Assembly: GCF_014647235.1 (NCBI RefSeq)
Contig: NZ_BMOU01000006.1
Location: 186,001 to 250,000, forward strand
Direction of reading: 5' to 3'
From: Haloarcula pellucida
GTDB taxonomy: Archaea; Halobacteriota; Halobacteria; Halobacteriales; Haloarculaceae
Length of the DNA stretch: 64,000 bases
The first letter of the stretch is position 1. Every line of letters starts with the position of its first letter. Shown piece by piece: positions 25,067-32,551 of this stretch. The position numbers were made by a program, and so were the translations under genes. The notes beneath the pieces were generated by a model, which was not told the DNA's origin, searched no databases, and saw nothing but the letters and a program-made list of their open reading frames with translations.

Positions 25067-27439
25067 TCAGTCGGCGTCGGCGGCCACTGCGTCGGTCGGT
25101 CCGACGTCCGGTCCCACCGCCCGCTCGCCTCCGAGCGACCGGGCGGAGTTCCCGACGACGAGCAGACTGCTCGCGGTCATCGCCAGCGCGGCGAACAGCG
25201 GGTTCAGCAGGCCCAGCAGTGCCAGCGGGAGCGCGACGGCGTTGTAGCAGAACGCCCACGCGAGGTTCTCTCGGATGCGTCGGCGGGTCGCCGCGGTCAG
25301 GTCGAACACGCGGGGCACCGCCCGGAGGTCGTCGGTCGTCACGACGGCGTCGGCCGCGTCGGCGGCGAGTTTCGTGCCCGAGGCCAGCGAGATACCGAGG
25401 TCGGCCGACCCCAGCGCCGGGGCGTCGTTGGTGCCGTCGCCGACCATCGCCACCGTCCCCCGCGACTGCAACCGCTCGACGACTTCGGCTTTCGCCTCGG
25501 GCGGGACGCCCGCAAACACCTCGTCGACGGCCTCGTGGTCGCGGAACGGTTCGGCGGCCTCGGGGCTGTCGCCCGTGACGACGACGACTTCGTGGTCGGC
25601 CGAGAGCCGGGTCACGACCGATTCCCACGAGTCGCGGGGGCGGTCCCCGCCGACGACGACGCCGCGGGCGCACCCGCCCCACCCGACGAGCGCGGGGACG
25701 TGCCCGTTCGCTCGTGCCTCGGCACAGCGTGCCCGGAGGTCGTCGGACACCGAGAGGCCGCAGTCGCCGAGGAGTGCGGGCGTCCCGACCACGACCCGTT
25801 CCCCGTTGACACTGGCGCTGACCCCGCGGCCGGGGTGGCGCTCGAACGCGTCGACGGCGGCGTCCGGCGGCGGCGCGGCCTCGGTCACGGCCGCCGCCAG
25901 CGGGTGGTCCGCGAACTGTTCGACGGCCGCGGCGCGACGCAGGGTCTCGTCGTCGGGTCGAGAGACGAGCGTCACCTCGCCGGTCGTCAGCGTCCCGGTC
26001 TTGTCGAGGGCGACCACGTCGACGTCGGTGGCCGTCTCGAACACCGCGCCGTCGGTGACGACGATGCCCTCTTCGAGGGCCGTCTTGACACCTGCCGCCG
26101 TCGCGAGCGGCGTCGCGAGGCCGAGTGCGCAGGGACAGGAGACCACGAGGACTGCGAGGCCGGTCAGCAGCGCGTCGGTCGCGCCCGCGCCCGCGAGGAG
26201 GTGTCCGACAGCAGCCAGGCCGGCCAGCGCGACCACCAGCGGGACGAAGACGGCGGCGACGCGGTCGACGAGTCGCTGGACGCCGTCGCGGTCGCTCTGG
26301 ACGGTCCACAGCAGTTCGGTGAGGCGGTCGACCGTGCTCCGGGCGTCGGGGCCGACGCCGACGACGAGTGCGCCCTCGGTGACCATCCCGCCGCCGACGA
26401 CGTCGTCGCCCTCGGTCTTGCGGACCGGGAGGGACTCCCCGGTGACCAGCGACTCGTCGACGGCACCGGTCCCCTCGACGACGGCGCCGTCGACGGGCAC
26501 CCGTTCGCCGGACTTGACGACCACCTCGTCGCCGGGGTCCAGCGCCGCGAGGTCGACCGTCTCGGTGCCCGCGTCGGTCCGGCGGCGGGCCGAGTCCGCT
26601 CGCTGGGCCGTGAGGTCGGTCAGCCGCCCGGCCGCCGCCCGTCGGACCCGGTCCCGATAGTAGTCGCCGACCGACACCGCGAGGACGATGACCGTCGCCA
26701 CGTCGAAGTACACCTCCGTCTCCCCGAGGCCGACGGCGACGACGCTGTAGACGAAGGCCGTGGTCGCGGCCATCGCCACCAGTAAGTCCATGTTCGGCCG
26801 GCCGGCCCGCAGGCTGACGTACGCGCCCCGTAGGAGCGGCCACCCCGTGTACCCGACGACGACGGCGGTCATCACCGCCATGTTCCACAAGAGATAGTCG
26901 CCGGCCGGCCCGGTCGGGTCGAGCAACAGCAGTCCCGGGTCGACGCCGAGGTAGGCCGGGTAGAGGAAGAGGACGTACCACAGCATCGTCATCATGCCGA
27001 AGAAGCCGCCGACGACGAGGCGACCCGCCAGTTCGTGGTCGTCCTCGCGGTCGGTGGTCTGGAACCCCGCCTCGTAGCCGGTGCCGGCCACCACTTCCGG
27101 CAGGTCGTCCTCGGCGATTGCCGCGGGGTCGTAGGTGAGTTTCATCGTCCCGGTGGCGTAACTGGCTGCCGCTGCCGTGACGCCCGCTGATTCGGTGGCC
27201 CGGGCTTCGAGGAACGTCTCGCAGGTCGCACAGTGCATCCCGTCGACGGCGAGGAAGGCCGTCTCGCCGTCGACCGTCTCGGGGTCCGGGCCGGTGTCGA
27301 CGTCCTCGGCCGTCTCTCGCTCGGGGTCGTCGAGCGTCCGGGCGACCTCCAGACACCCGCGACAACAGAACGCGCCGTCGACGCCGCTGTCGGTGACGGG
27401 CGCGTCGGCGGGCAGGCCACAGAGCGTGCAGTCGGTCAT
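25067..27439 (-). CDS. Copper-translocating P-type ATPase (FixI/CcoI/CopA type)
   Basis: A 790-residue P1B-type ATPase. The N-terminus starts with a cysteine-rich metal site (CTLCGLPADAP, CCRGCLEV), then a heavy-metal domain with GMHCATCE. The membrane and catalytic parts show CPCALGLATPLA (copper path), DKTGTLTTGEV (phosphorylated aspartate), HPLAAAV and GDGTNDAPALG. The extra N-terminal cysteine cluster is typical of the oxidase-assembly subgroup FixI/CcoI. It is followed on the same strand by a SafE-like protein and lies divergent from a ba3 oxidase, so copper delivery to that oxidase is the likely task. Confidence 0.95.
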   Translation of the reverse strand: MTDCTLCGLPADAPVTDSGVDGAFCCRGCLEVARTLDDPERETAEDVDTGPDPETVDGETAFLAVDGMHCATCETFLEARATESAGVTAAAASYATGTMKLTYDPAAIAEDDLPEVVAGTGYEAGFQTTDREDDHELAGRLVVGGFFGMMTMLWYVLFLYPAYLGVDPGLLLLDPTGPAGDYLLWNMAVMTAVVVGYTGWPLLRGAYVSLRAGRPNMDLLVAMAATTAFVYSVVAVGLGETEVYFDVATVIVLAVSVGDYYRDRVRRAAAGRLTDLTAQRADSARRRTDAGTETVDLAALDPGDEVVVKSGERVPVDGAVVEGTGAVDESLVTGESLPVRKTEGDDVVGGGMVTEGALVVGVGPDARSTVDRLTELLWTVQSDRDGVQRLVDRVAAVFVPLVVALAGLAAVGHLLAGAGATDALLTGLAVLVVSCPCALGLATPLATAAGVKTALEEGIVVTDGAVFETATDVDVVALDKTGTLTTGEVTLVSRPDDETLRRAAAVEQFADHPLAAAVTEAAPPPDAAVDAFERHPGRGVSASVNGERVVVGTPALLGDCGLSVSDDLRARCAEARANGHVPALVGWGGCARGVVVGGDRPRDSWESVVTRLSADHEVVVVTGDSPEAAEPFRDHEAVDEVFAGVPPEAKAEVVERLQSRGTVAMVGDGTNDAPALGSADLGISLASGTKLAADAADAVVTTDDLRAVPRVFDLTAATRRRIRENLAWAFCYNAVALPLALLGLLNPLFAALAMTASSLLVVGNSARSLGGERAVGPDVGPTDAVAADAD

Positions 27440-27440
27440 A

Positions 27441-28214
27441 TCAGGTCCACGGCATCGGCAGCGGTGGTTTCGGGACGGCGACGCCGAACGCCGCCAGTCC
27501 GTTGGCGAGCGGTACCAGCGCGAGGACGAGGAAGACGGCCCCGAGTGCGCGGTGCAGCGACGACCGGCGGCCCGGCGACAGCGACCCGAACGCGGTGCCG
27601 TAGGCGAACACCAGCGGGATGGTGCCGACGCCCAGCGCCGAAAGCGAGAGCGCGCCGGTCACGGCCGACCCCGTCGCGAAGGCATAGAGGAACGCCGGAT
27701 ACAGCAGCGGGCAGGGCAACAGGCCGTGCAGCGCACCCAGCGCGACCATCCCGGGGCCGTCTACGAGGTCGTCGAGTCGCGCGACCAGCGTCGCCGAGAC
27801 GCGCTGGAACAGGCCGCCGACCACCGGGAGCGACGCGGCGACGTCGGTGGCCTGCCCCCGCGTCAGATAGCCGACGCCGACGGCGAGGACGAACAGGCCG
27901 ACGAGGACGCCGACGACGCCGCGGACTGTGGTCGCCAGTCGTGCGAGGCCGGCGGCGTCGTACAGCAGGCCCCCGGCGGCGCCGAACGCCGCCCCCAACA
28001 GCGTGTAACTCACGGCGCGGCCGACGTTGAACAGCGCCTGCTGGCGAATCTCGTGGCCCGAGACGGGGCCACCCGAGTCGAGGCGCTCGGCGTAGGTCGT
28101 CACGAGGGGGCCACACATCCCCAGACAGTGGACGCTTCCGAGGAGACCGAGGCCGACGAACGCAGCCAGTCCGGCCGTCTCGCCAGCGGTCAGGCCGGCC
28201 GTCGCGGGACCCAT
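27441..28214 (-). CDS. SafE/CcoH-like polytopic membrane protein
   Basis: A 257-residue protein with about six membrane helices. The opening GLAAFVGLGLLGSVHCLGMC and the later LHGLLPCPLLYPAF are typical of the sulfite exporter TauE/SafE family. Members with this HCLGMCGP motif are common beside cbb3 oxidase assembly genes. It precedes the copper ATPase by a single base on the same strand, so the two are co-transcribed. A copper-handling or oxidase-maturation role is more likely here than sulfite export. Whether it binds metal at the HC/CP residues is untested. Confidence 0.85.
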   Translation of the reverse strand: MGPATAGLTAGETAGLAAFVGLGLLGSVHCLGMCGPLVTTYAERLDSGGPVSGHEIRQQALFNVGRAVSYTLLGAAFGAAGGLLYDAAGLARLATTVRGVVGVLVGLFVLAVGVGYLTRGQATDVAASLPVVGGLFQRVSATLVARLDDLVDGPGMVALGALHGLLPCPLLYPAFLYAFATGSAVTGALSLSALGVGTIPLVFAYGTAFGSLSPGRRSSLHRALGAVFLVLALVPLANGLAAFGVAVPKPPLPMPWT

Positions 28215-28215
28215 C

Positions 28216-28392
28216 TCAGGCCGTCTGTCCCTCGTGCGGGCCGGTCATCAGCAGGAGGCTCCCGGCGATGAGGACGACGCTGACAAGCGAGAGCGCCACG
28301 ATTGTCCGGCCGGTTCCGAGCAAGTAGTAGGCCACGGGCGCGAGCCCGAGGAGGGCGAGCACCGTGACCAGTCGCGGGCTGGACGTGGACAT
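28216..28392 (-). CDS. Small ba3-oxidase-associated membrane peptide
   Basis: A 58-residue protein with two hydrophobic helices (LVTVLALLGLAPVAYYLLG and IVALSLVSVVLIAGSLLLM) and a short charged tail. The start at 28392 is chosen because a TATA-like TTTTTATGCA lies about 25-30 bases upstream and the longer frame adds a non-membrane leader. It is the first gene of the minus-strand unit that continues with the SafE-like protein and copper ATPase. Haloarchaeal ba3 loci often include a peptide of this size annotated as an oxidase subunit; assigning that role is from context. Confidence 0.65.
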   Translation of the reverse strand: MSTSSPRLVTVLALLGLAPVAYYLLGTGRTIVALSLVSVVLIAGSLLLMTGPHEGQTA

Positions 28393-28551
28393 GGTCGACC
28401 GTACGATAGAGGGTGCATAAAAACCGTCGCCAGTTCTTACCCGCTGAAAAGCCGGTACGTGCTTTTTACCCTGTTCTACTGTCGCCACGAACATGGGTAG
28501 TGGAACTGATACCGGACGGACGCCGTCGGTCACGCCCGGGGAGGGTCACCG
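28393..28551. promoter_or_regulatory. Divergent promoter of the copper/oxidase module
   Basis: This 159-bp interval serves both units. For the minus strand the TATA-like element TTTTTATGCA (about 28412-28421) sits some 25 bases before the small-peptide start. For the plus strand, GTGCTTTTTACCC near 28460 is the best candidate, with a leader of about 60 bases. Sharing one interval would let oxidase and copper delivery be expressed together. Confidence 0.5.
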
Positions 28552-29745
28552 ATGGCGCTGAGACGCCGCGAGTTCGTCCAGACGGCGGTCGCGGGGGCCG
28601 CGCTGGGCGCGGCCGGAACGGTGACAGCACAGGAAGAACCCGACTACGGCGGGTGGTTCGACGACGTCTCGAACTACGACGGCACCGTCGACAAGCGCGG
28701 ACAGGACACTGTCGAGATCGCCGTCGGGGCACAGGGGAACAACGGCGCGTTCGCCTTCGCTCCGCCGGCAGTGATGGTCAGTCCCGGCACGGAAGTCGTC
28801 TGGACGTGGACGGGCGAGGGCGGCGGCCACAACGTCGTCTCGGACGGTGACGGGCCGCTGGACTCCGGCGAACTCGTCTCCGAACAGGGTGCGACGTACA
28901 GCTACACCTTCGAGAGCGAAGGGATGTTCAAGTACGTCTGTGAGCCACACGTGGGCCTCGGAATGAAAGGCGCCGTCGTCGTCAGGCCCGGCGGCGGCAG
29001 TAGCGGCGGCGGCACCGCCCAACAGGGGCCGCCGGCGAACCCCGACTACGGTGGGTGGTTCGACGACGTCTCGAACTACGACGGCGAGACGCTCGACCGG
29101 ACCGGACAGGACAGCGTCGAGATAGCCGTCGGCGCGCAGGGCAACAACGGCGCGTTCGCCTTCGACCCGCCGGCGGTGCGCGTCTCGCCGGGCACGGAGG
29201 TCGTCTTCACCTGGACGGGCGAGGGCGGCGGCCACAACGTCGTCTCCGACGGCGACGGCCCCCTCGATTCGGGTGACCCGGTCGCCGAGGCCGGGACGAC
29301 CTACAGCTACACCTTCGAGGAGACGGGTATCTACAAGTACGTCTGTGAACCGCACCTCTCGCTCGGGATGAAAGGTGCCGTCGTCGTCGGCGGGCCGCCC
29401 GGCGGAAGCGGCGGCGGTGGCGGCGGGACACAGCGCCTGCCCGTCTCCGGCCCGCGGTGGCTACTCACCGGGTCCGTCCTCTTCGCGTTCTTCACGCCGT
29501 TGCTGTACGCGGCGGCGATGCGTCACCGTGAGTCGACGCGGCCACCGCAGGACCTCGTCGGTGAGGACGGCACGGTGCCCGTCGAGGAAGCCACAGCGGC
29601 GGACCCGGCAGTCGAACTCGGCCACGAGGAGTTCGACCCGACGGGGACTGCGGCGTTGGTCGCGTTCTACTTCGTGCTCATCGCCCTGCTGTGGGTGTTC
29701 ATGTACTTCGTCGAGTTCCTCGGCCGCGTCTCGGTCATCGGGTGA
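28552..29745 (+). CDS. Double-halocyanin protein fused to oxidase-type membrane tail
   Basis: A 397-residue exported copper protein. A Tat signal (RRREFVQTAVAGAALG) is followed by two nearly identical halocyanin domains, at about residues 35-145 and 160-278. Each has the blue-copper ligands: H in GGGHNVVSD, and C, H and M in YVCEPH...LGMKGAVVV. The domains are joined by Gly/Ser linkers. A first membrane helix follows (LLTGSVLFAFFTPLLYAA), then an acidic loop and a second helix (LVAFYFVLIALLWVFMYFVE) like the small subunit of ba3 oxidases. It begins the oxidase operon and likely carries electrons directly to subunit II. Confidence 0.9.
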   Translation: MALRRREFVQTAVAGAALGAAGTVTAQEEPDYGGWFDDVSNYDGTVDKRGQDTVEIAVGAQGNNGAFAFAPPAVMVSPGTEVVWTWTGEGGGHNVVSDGDGPLDSGELVSEQGATYSYTFESEGMFKYVCEPHVGLGMKGAVVVRPGGGSSGGGTAQQGPPANPDYGGWFDDVSNYDGETLDRTGQDSVEIAVGAQGNNGAFAFDPPAVRVSPGTEVVFTWTGEGGGHNVVSDGDGPLDSGDPVAEAGTTYSYTFEETGIYKYVCEPHLSLGMKGAVVVGGPPGGSGGGGGGTQRLPVSGPRWLLTGSVLFAFFTPLLYAAAMRHRESTRPPQDLVGEDGTVPVEEATAADPAVELGHEEFDPTGTAALVAFYFVLIALLWVFMYFVEFLGRVSVIG

Positions 29746-29751
29746 TTCACC

Positions 29752-30279
29752 ATGCAGGTTCACAACTTCGAAAAAGTCTGGCTCGGTGCAGCGTTGCTCC
29801 TCATCGTCGGGTTCATCGCGACGATATCGTACGGCACAGTCGGTGCTGGTATCGCGATGGTCGACGACTCGGGGGGACAGATAGACCCGCAAGCGGTCCA
29901 GAGCGGCGAAACCGGGACCACCTTCGACGACCCCGGCGTCGTCAAGCAAAACGACAGCCACTACGTCGTCTACGTGGTGGCCCAGCAGTTCCAGTTCGTC
30001 CCGGGCAGCGGTGACAACCCCATCCAGGTCCCGGCGAACACGCTGGTCACGTTCAAGGTGACCAGCGCCGACGTGATGCACGGCTTCGCCATCACGGGGA
30101 CGAACATCAACACGATGGTCATCCCGGGACAGGTCGCCGAGGTCACGGCCCGCTTCGACGAGACGGGGACCTACGGGCTGGTCTGTCACGAGTACTGTGG
30201 CGCGGGCCACCACACGATGGGTGGCTCGGTCGAAGTCGTCCCGCAATCTCAGTACAACGCAACGGAGGTGACCAACTGA
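29752..30279 (+). CDS. cbaB: Cytochrome c oxidase subunit II (ba3 type)
   Basis: A 175-residue oxidase subunit with one N-terminal membrane helix (GAALLLIVGFIATISYGTV) and an outer cupredoxin domain. The binuclear CuA site is intact: MHGFAI supplies one histidine, and CHEYCGAGHHTM supplies two cysteines, one histidine and the methionine. The single-helix layout is that of ba3-type enzymes. It starts 6 bases after the halocyanin fusion and shares one base with the subunit I gene, so the three are translated together. It receives electrons from the adjacent halocyanin domains. Confidence 0.95.
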   Translation: MQVHNFEKVWLGAALLLIVGFIATISYGTVGAGIAMVDDSGGQIDPQAVQSGETGTTFDDPGVVKQNDSHYVVYVVAQQFQFVPGSGDNPIQVPANTLVTFKVTSADVMHGFAITGTNINTMVIPGQVAEVTARFDETGTYGLVCHEYCGAGHHTMGGSVEVVPQSQYNATEVTN

Positions 30280-31967
30280 TGGTGTTCGTCGACGAGTACC
30301 CGAAGACGTCGAAACTCGTCCGCAGCGAGTTCATCGTCGCGTTCGTCGCGCTGGGTATCGGCGCCCTCTTTGGCATCGTGCAGGCGCTCCACCGAACCGG
30401 CATGTTCCGCGGGTTCGTCAGTTCCGCGGACTACTACACGCTCCTGACGGGTCACGGCGTCCTGCTGGCGCTGGTCTTTACCACGTTCTTCATCGCCGGC
30501 CTGTTCGCGTGGGGGGTCACGAACAGCCTCGAACGCGAACTGCCACAGCGAATCGCGTGGTCGGCGTTCTGGCTGATGCTGACCGGGACGGTGCTGGCGG
30601 CCGTCGCCATCCTCGGCGGCGTCTTCGGCGCGCCGTCCGTCTTCGGTCACGACCTCGAAGCCGACGTGCTGTTCACGTTCTACGCGCCGATGAAGGCCCA
30701 CCCGGCGTTCTACGTGGGCGCGGCGCTCATCATCGTCGGGTCGTGGATCGCGGGACTGGCCTACTTCAAGGCGCTGTGGGCGTGGCGGGCCGAGAACCCC
30801 GGCGAGCGCATCCCGCTGAAGACGTTCATGATCGTGACGACGATGCTGATGTGGTACATCTCCACCATCGGCGTCGCCGTCGAGGTCGTCGTCTTCCTCA
30901 TCCCGTGGTCGCTGGGGCTCATCAGTCAGGTCGACCCGCTCCTGACCCGGACGCTGTTCTGGTACTTCGGCCACCCGGTCGTCTACTTCTGGCTGATGCC
31001 CGCGTACCTCGTCTGGTACACCATCCTACCGAAACTGGCCGGCGGGCGATTGTTCAGCGACCCGCTGGCCCGCATCGTGTTCGTCCTGTTCCTCCTGCTG
31101 TCGACGCCGGTCGGCTTCCACCACCAGTACGTCGACCCCGGAATCCCGGAGGGATTCAAGTTCATCGCGATGACGAACACGATGTTCCTCCTGTTGCCGT
31201 CGCTGCTGACCGCGTTCACCGTCGTCGCCAGCGTCGAACACGGGGCGCGCCAGCGCGGCGGTGAGGGGTACTTCAACTGGCTGCGGAGCCTCCCGTGGGG
31301 CGAACCGGCCTTCGCCGGGTGTATGCTCGCCGGCCTGATGTTCGCCGCCGGCGGCTTCTCGGGGATGATAAACGCCGGGATGAACATCAACTACCTCATC
31401 CACAACACGCTGTGGGTGCCCGGCCACTTCCACCTCACCGTCGGCACGGCGTTCGCGCTGACGGCGATGGCGATCAGCTACTGGCTGGTGCCCCAGATTA
31501 CGGGCAAGAAGCTCCAGCGCCGGTCGGTCGCCATCGCACAGCCGTACGTCTGGTTCGTCGGCATGGCGCTGATGTCCAACGCGATGCACCGGGCCGGCCT
31601 CGCGGGCATCCCGCGACGGACCGCAGAGCCGACCTACGACGAATTTGCCTTCGAAGGACTCGTCGGTACCGTCGCCGAGATGCGCCTCCAGATAGCTATC
31701 GGTGGCCTCCTGCTGTTCCTCGGCGCCGTGATGTTCCTCGCCGTGATGGCCGAGACGTGGCTGGCCCACCGCGGCGGTCGGCTGTCGGTCAACAGCGACT
31801 TCCCGGCGCCGCTCTCCGGACCGGAACACAGTCCGCGCATCCTCGACAACTACAAGCTCTGGACGGCCATCGCGCTGGTACTCATCGTCATCGCGTACGG
31901 GCCGCCGCTGGCGAGCATGCTCGCCGACGGTGTCACGATGCCCGGGAGTCCGCCGATACCGGTCTGA
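30279..31967 (+). CDS. cbaA: Cytochrome c oxidase subunit I (ba3 type)
   Basis: A 562-residue heme-copper oxidase core with about 13 membrane helices. LLTGHGVLLALVF holds a low-spin heme histidine, GHPVVYFWLMP the CuB histidine with the tyrosine cross-link partner, HHQYVDP two further CuB ligands, and PGHFHLTVG the heme histidines. The proton channel follows the B-type pattern without the A-type glutamate signature. Activity is reduction of oxygen to water with proton pumping. It follows subunit II with a one-base overlap. Confidence 0.96.
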   Translation: MVFVDEYPKTSKLVRSEFIVAFVALGIGALFGIVQALHRTGMFRGFVSSADYYTLLTGHGVLLALVFTTFFIAGLFAWGVTNSLERELPQRIAWSAFWLMLTGTVLAAVAILGGVFGAPSVFGHDLEADVLFTFYAPMKAHPAFYVGAALIIVGSWIAGLAYFKALWAWRAENPGERIPLKTFMIVTTMLMWYISTIGVAVEVVVFLIPWSLGLISQVDPLLTRTLFWYFGHPVVYFWLMPAYLVWYTILPKLAGGRLFSDPLARIVFVLFLLLSTPVGFHHQYVDPGIPEGFKFIAMTNTMFLLLPSLLTAFTVVASVEHGARQRGGEGYFNWLRSLPWGEPAFAGCMLAGLMFAAGGFSGMINAGMNINYLIHNTLWVPGHFHLTVGTAFALTAMAISYWLVPQITGKKLQRRSVAIAQPYVWFVGMALMSNAMHRAGLAGIPRRTAEPTYDEFAFEGLVGTVAEMRLQIAIGGLLLFLGAVMFLAVMAETWLAHRGGRLSVNSDFPAPLSGPEHSPRILDNYKLWTAIALVLIVIAYGPPLASMLADGVTMPGSPPIPV

Positions 31968-31988
31968 GGTCGACTTCCCTATTCCACT

Positions 31989-32537
31989 ATGTTAGACGAC
32001 GTCGAAGGGCCTGAGCAGACGAGTTGGGTACGGATACTCATCATCCTCGCTATCGGTATCCCGATACTCATCGAGGTGGTGACCTTCGGCGGCCTGCTGG
32101 GTCACTACGTCGCCGGCGGCGGTGGCGACGGCGGTGCGGCGGCGACGCCGACGCCCGACGTCGAGGGCGCGACGGCCGGCGACGAGATACTCGCGGAGAC
32201 GGCCGCCGTCGAACGCGTCGACAGCGCCTCGGTCGTCACCGGTAACGACGGCTGGCGGTTCACCCTCGCGGTGGCGGTCGACAACACCGGGAACAGCACC
32301 TACGAACTCCGACTCGGCACGGCGACGACGCGGGCGGGCCGGACCGTCGAGGGCAGCGACGCCACGACGGGAGAACTCCCACCCGGCGAAACGGGGTCCG
32401 TCACCGGGTCGTGGATGCTCCCGAAGGGCCAGCGACCGGCCAGCGTCGTCGTCACCGTCGTGACCACCCCAGACGACGGCACCGCCTCGGCCCAGCAGTA
32501 CACCGTCGCCATCGGGGACGTCCCGGTCTCCTCCTGA
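31989..32537 (+). CDS. Membrane-anchored accessory protein of the ba3 operon
   Basis: A 182-residue protein with one N-terminal helix (WVRILIILAIGIPILIEVV), a Gly-rich linker and an outer domain of beta strands (GWRFTLAVAVDNTGNSTYEL, ASVVVTVVT) like an Ig-type or FxLYD fold. It lies 21 bases after subunit I on the same strand and is the last gene of the unit. Neighbours suggest a role in oxidase assembly or stability, in the position of CbaC-like proteins in other haloarchaea, but no motif proves it. It converges with the NuoCD gene 14 bases away. Confidence 0.65.
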   Translation: MLDDVEGPEQTSWVRILIILAIGIPILIEVVTFGGLLGHYVAGGGGDGGAAATPTPDVEGATAGDEILAETAAVERVDSASVVTGNDGWRFTLAVAVDNTGNSTYELRLGTATTRAGRTVEGSDATTGELPPGETGSVTGSWMLPKGQRPASVVVTVVTTPDDGTASAQQYTVAIGDVPVSS

Positions 32538-32551
32538 GGCCCGTCGCCGGC

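Noticed and set aside
24506-26785. A 759-codon plus-strand frame opposite the copper ATPase and msrA
   Set aside because: The minus strand has complete P-type ATPase and MsrA signatures; the plus frame is a GC shadow.
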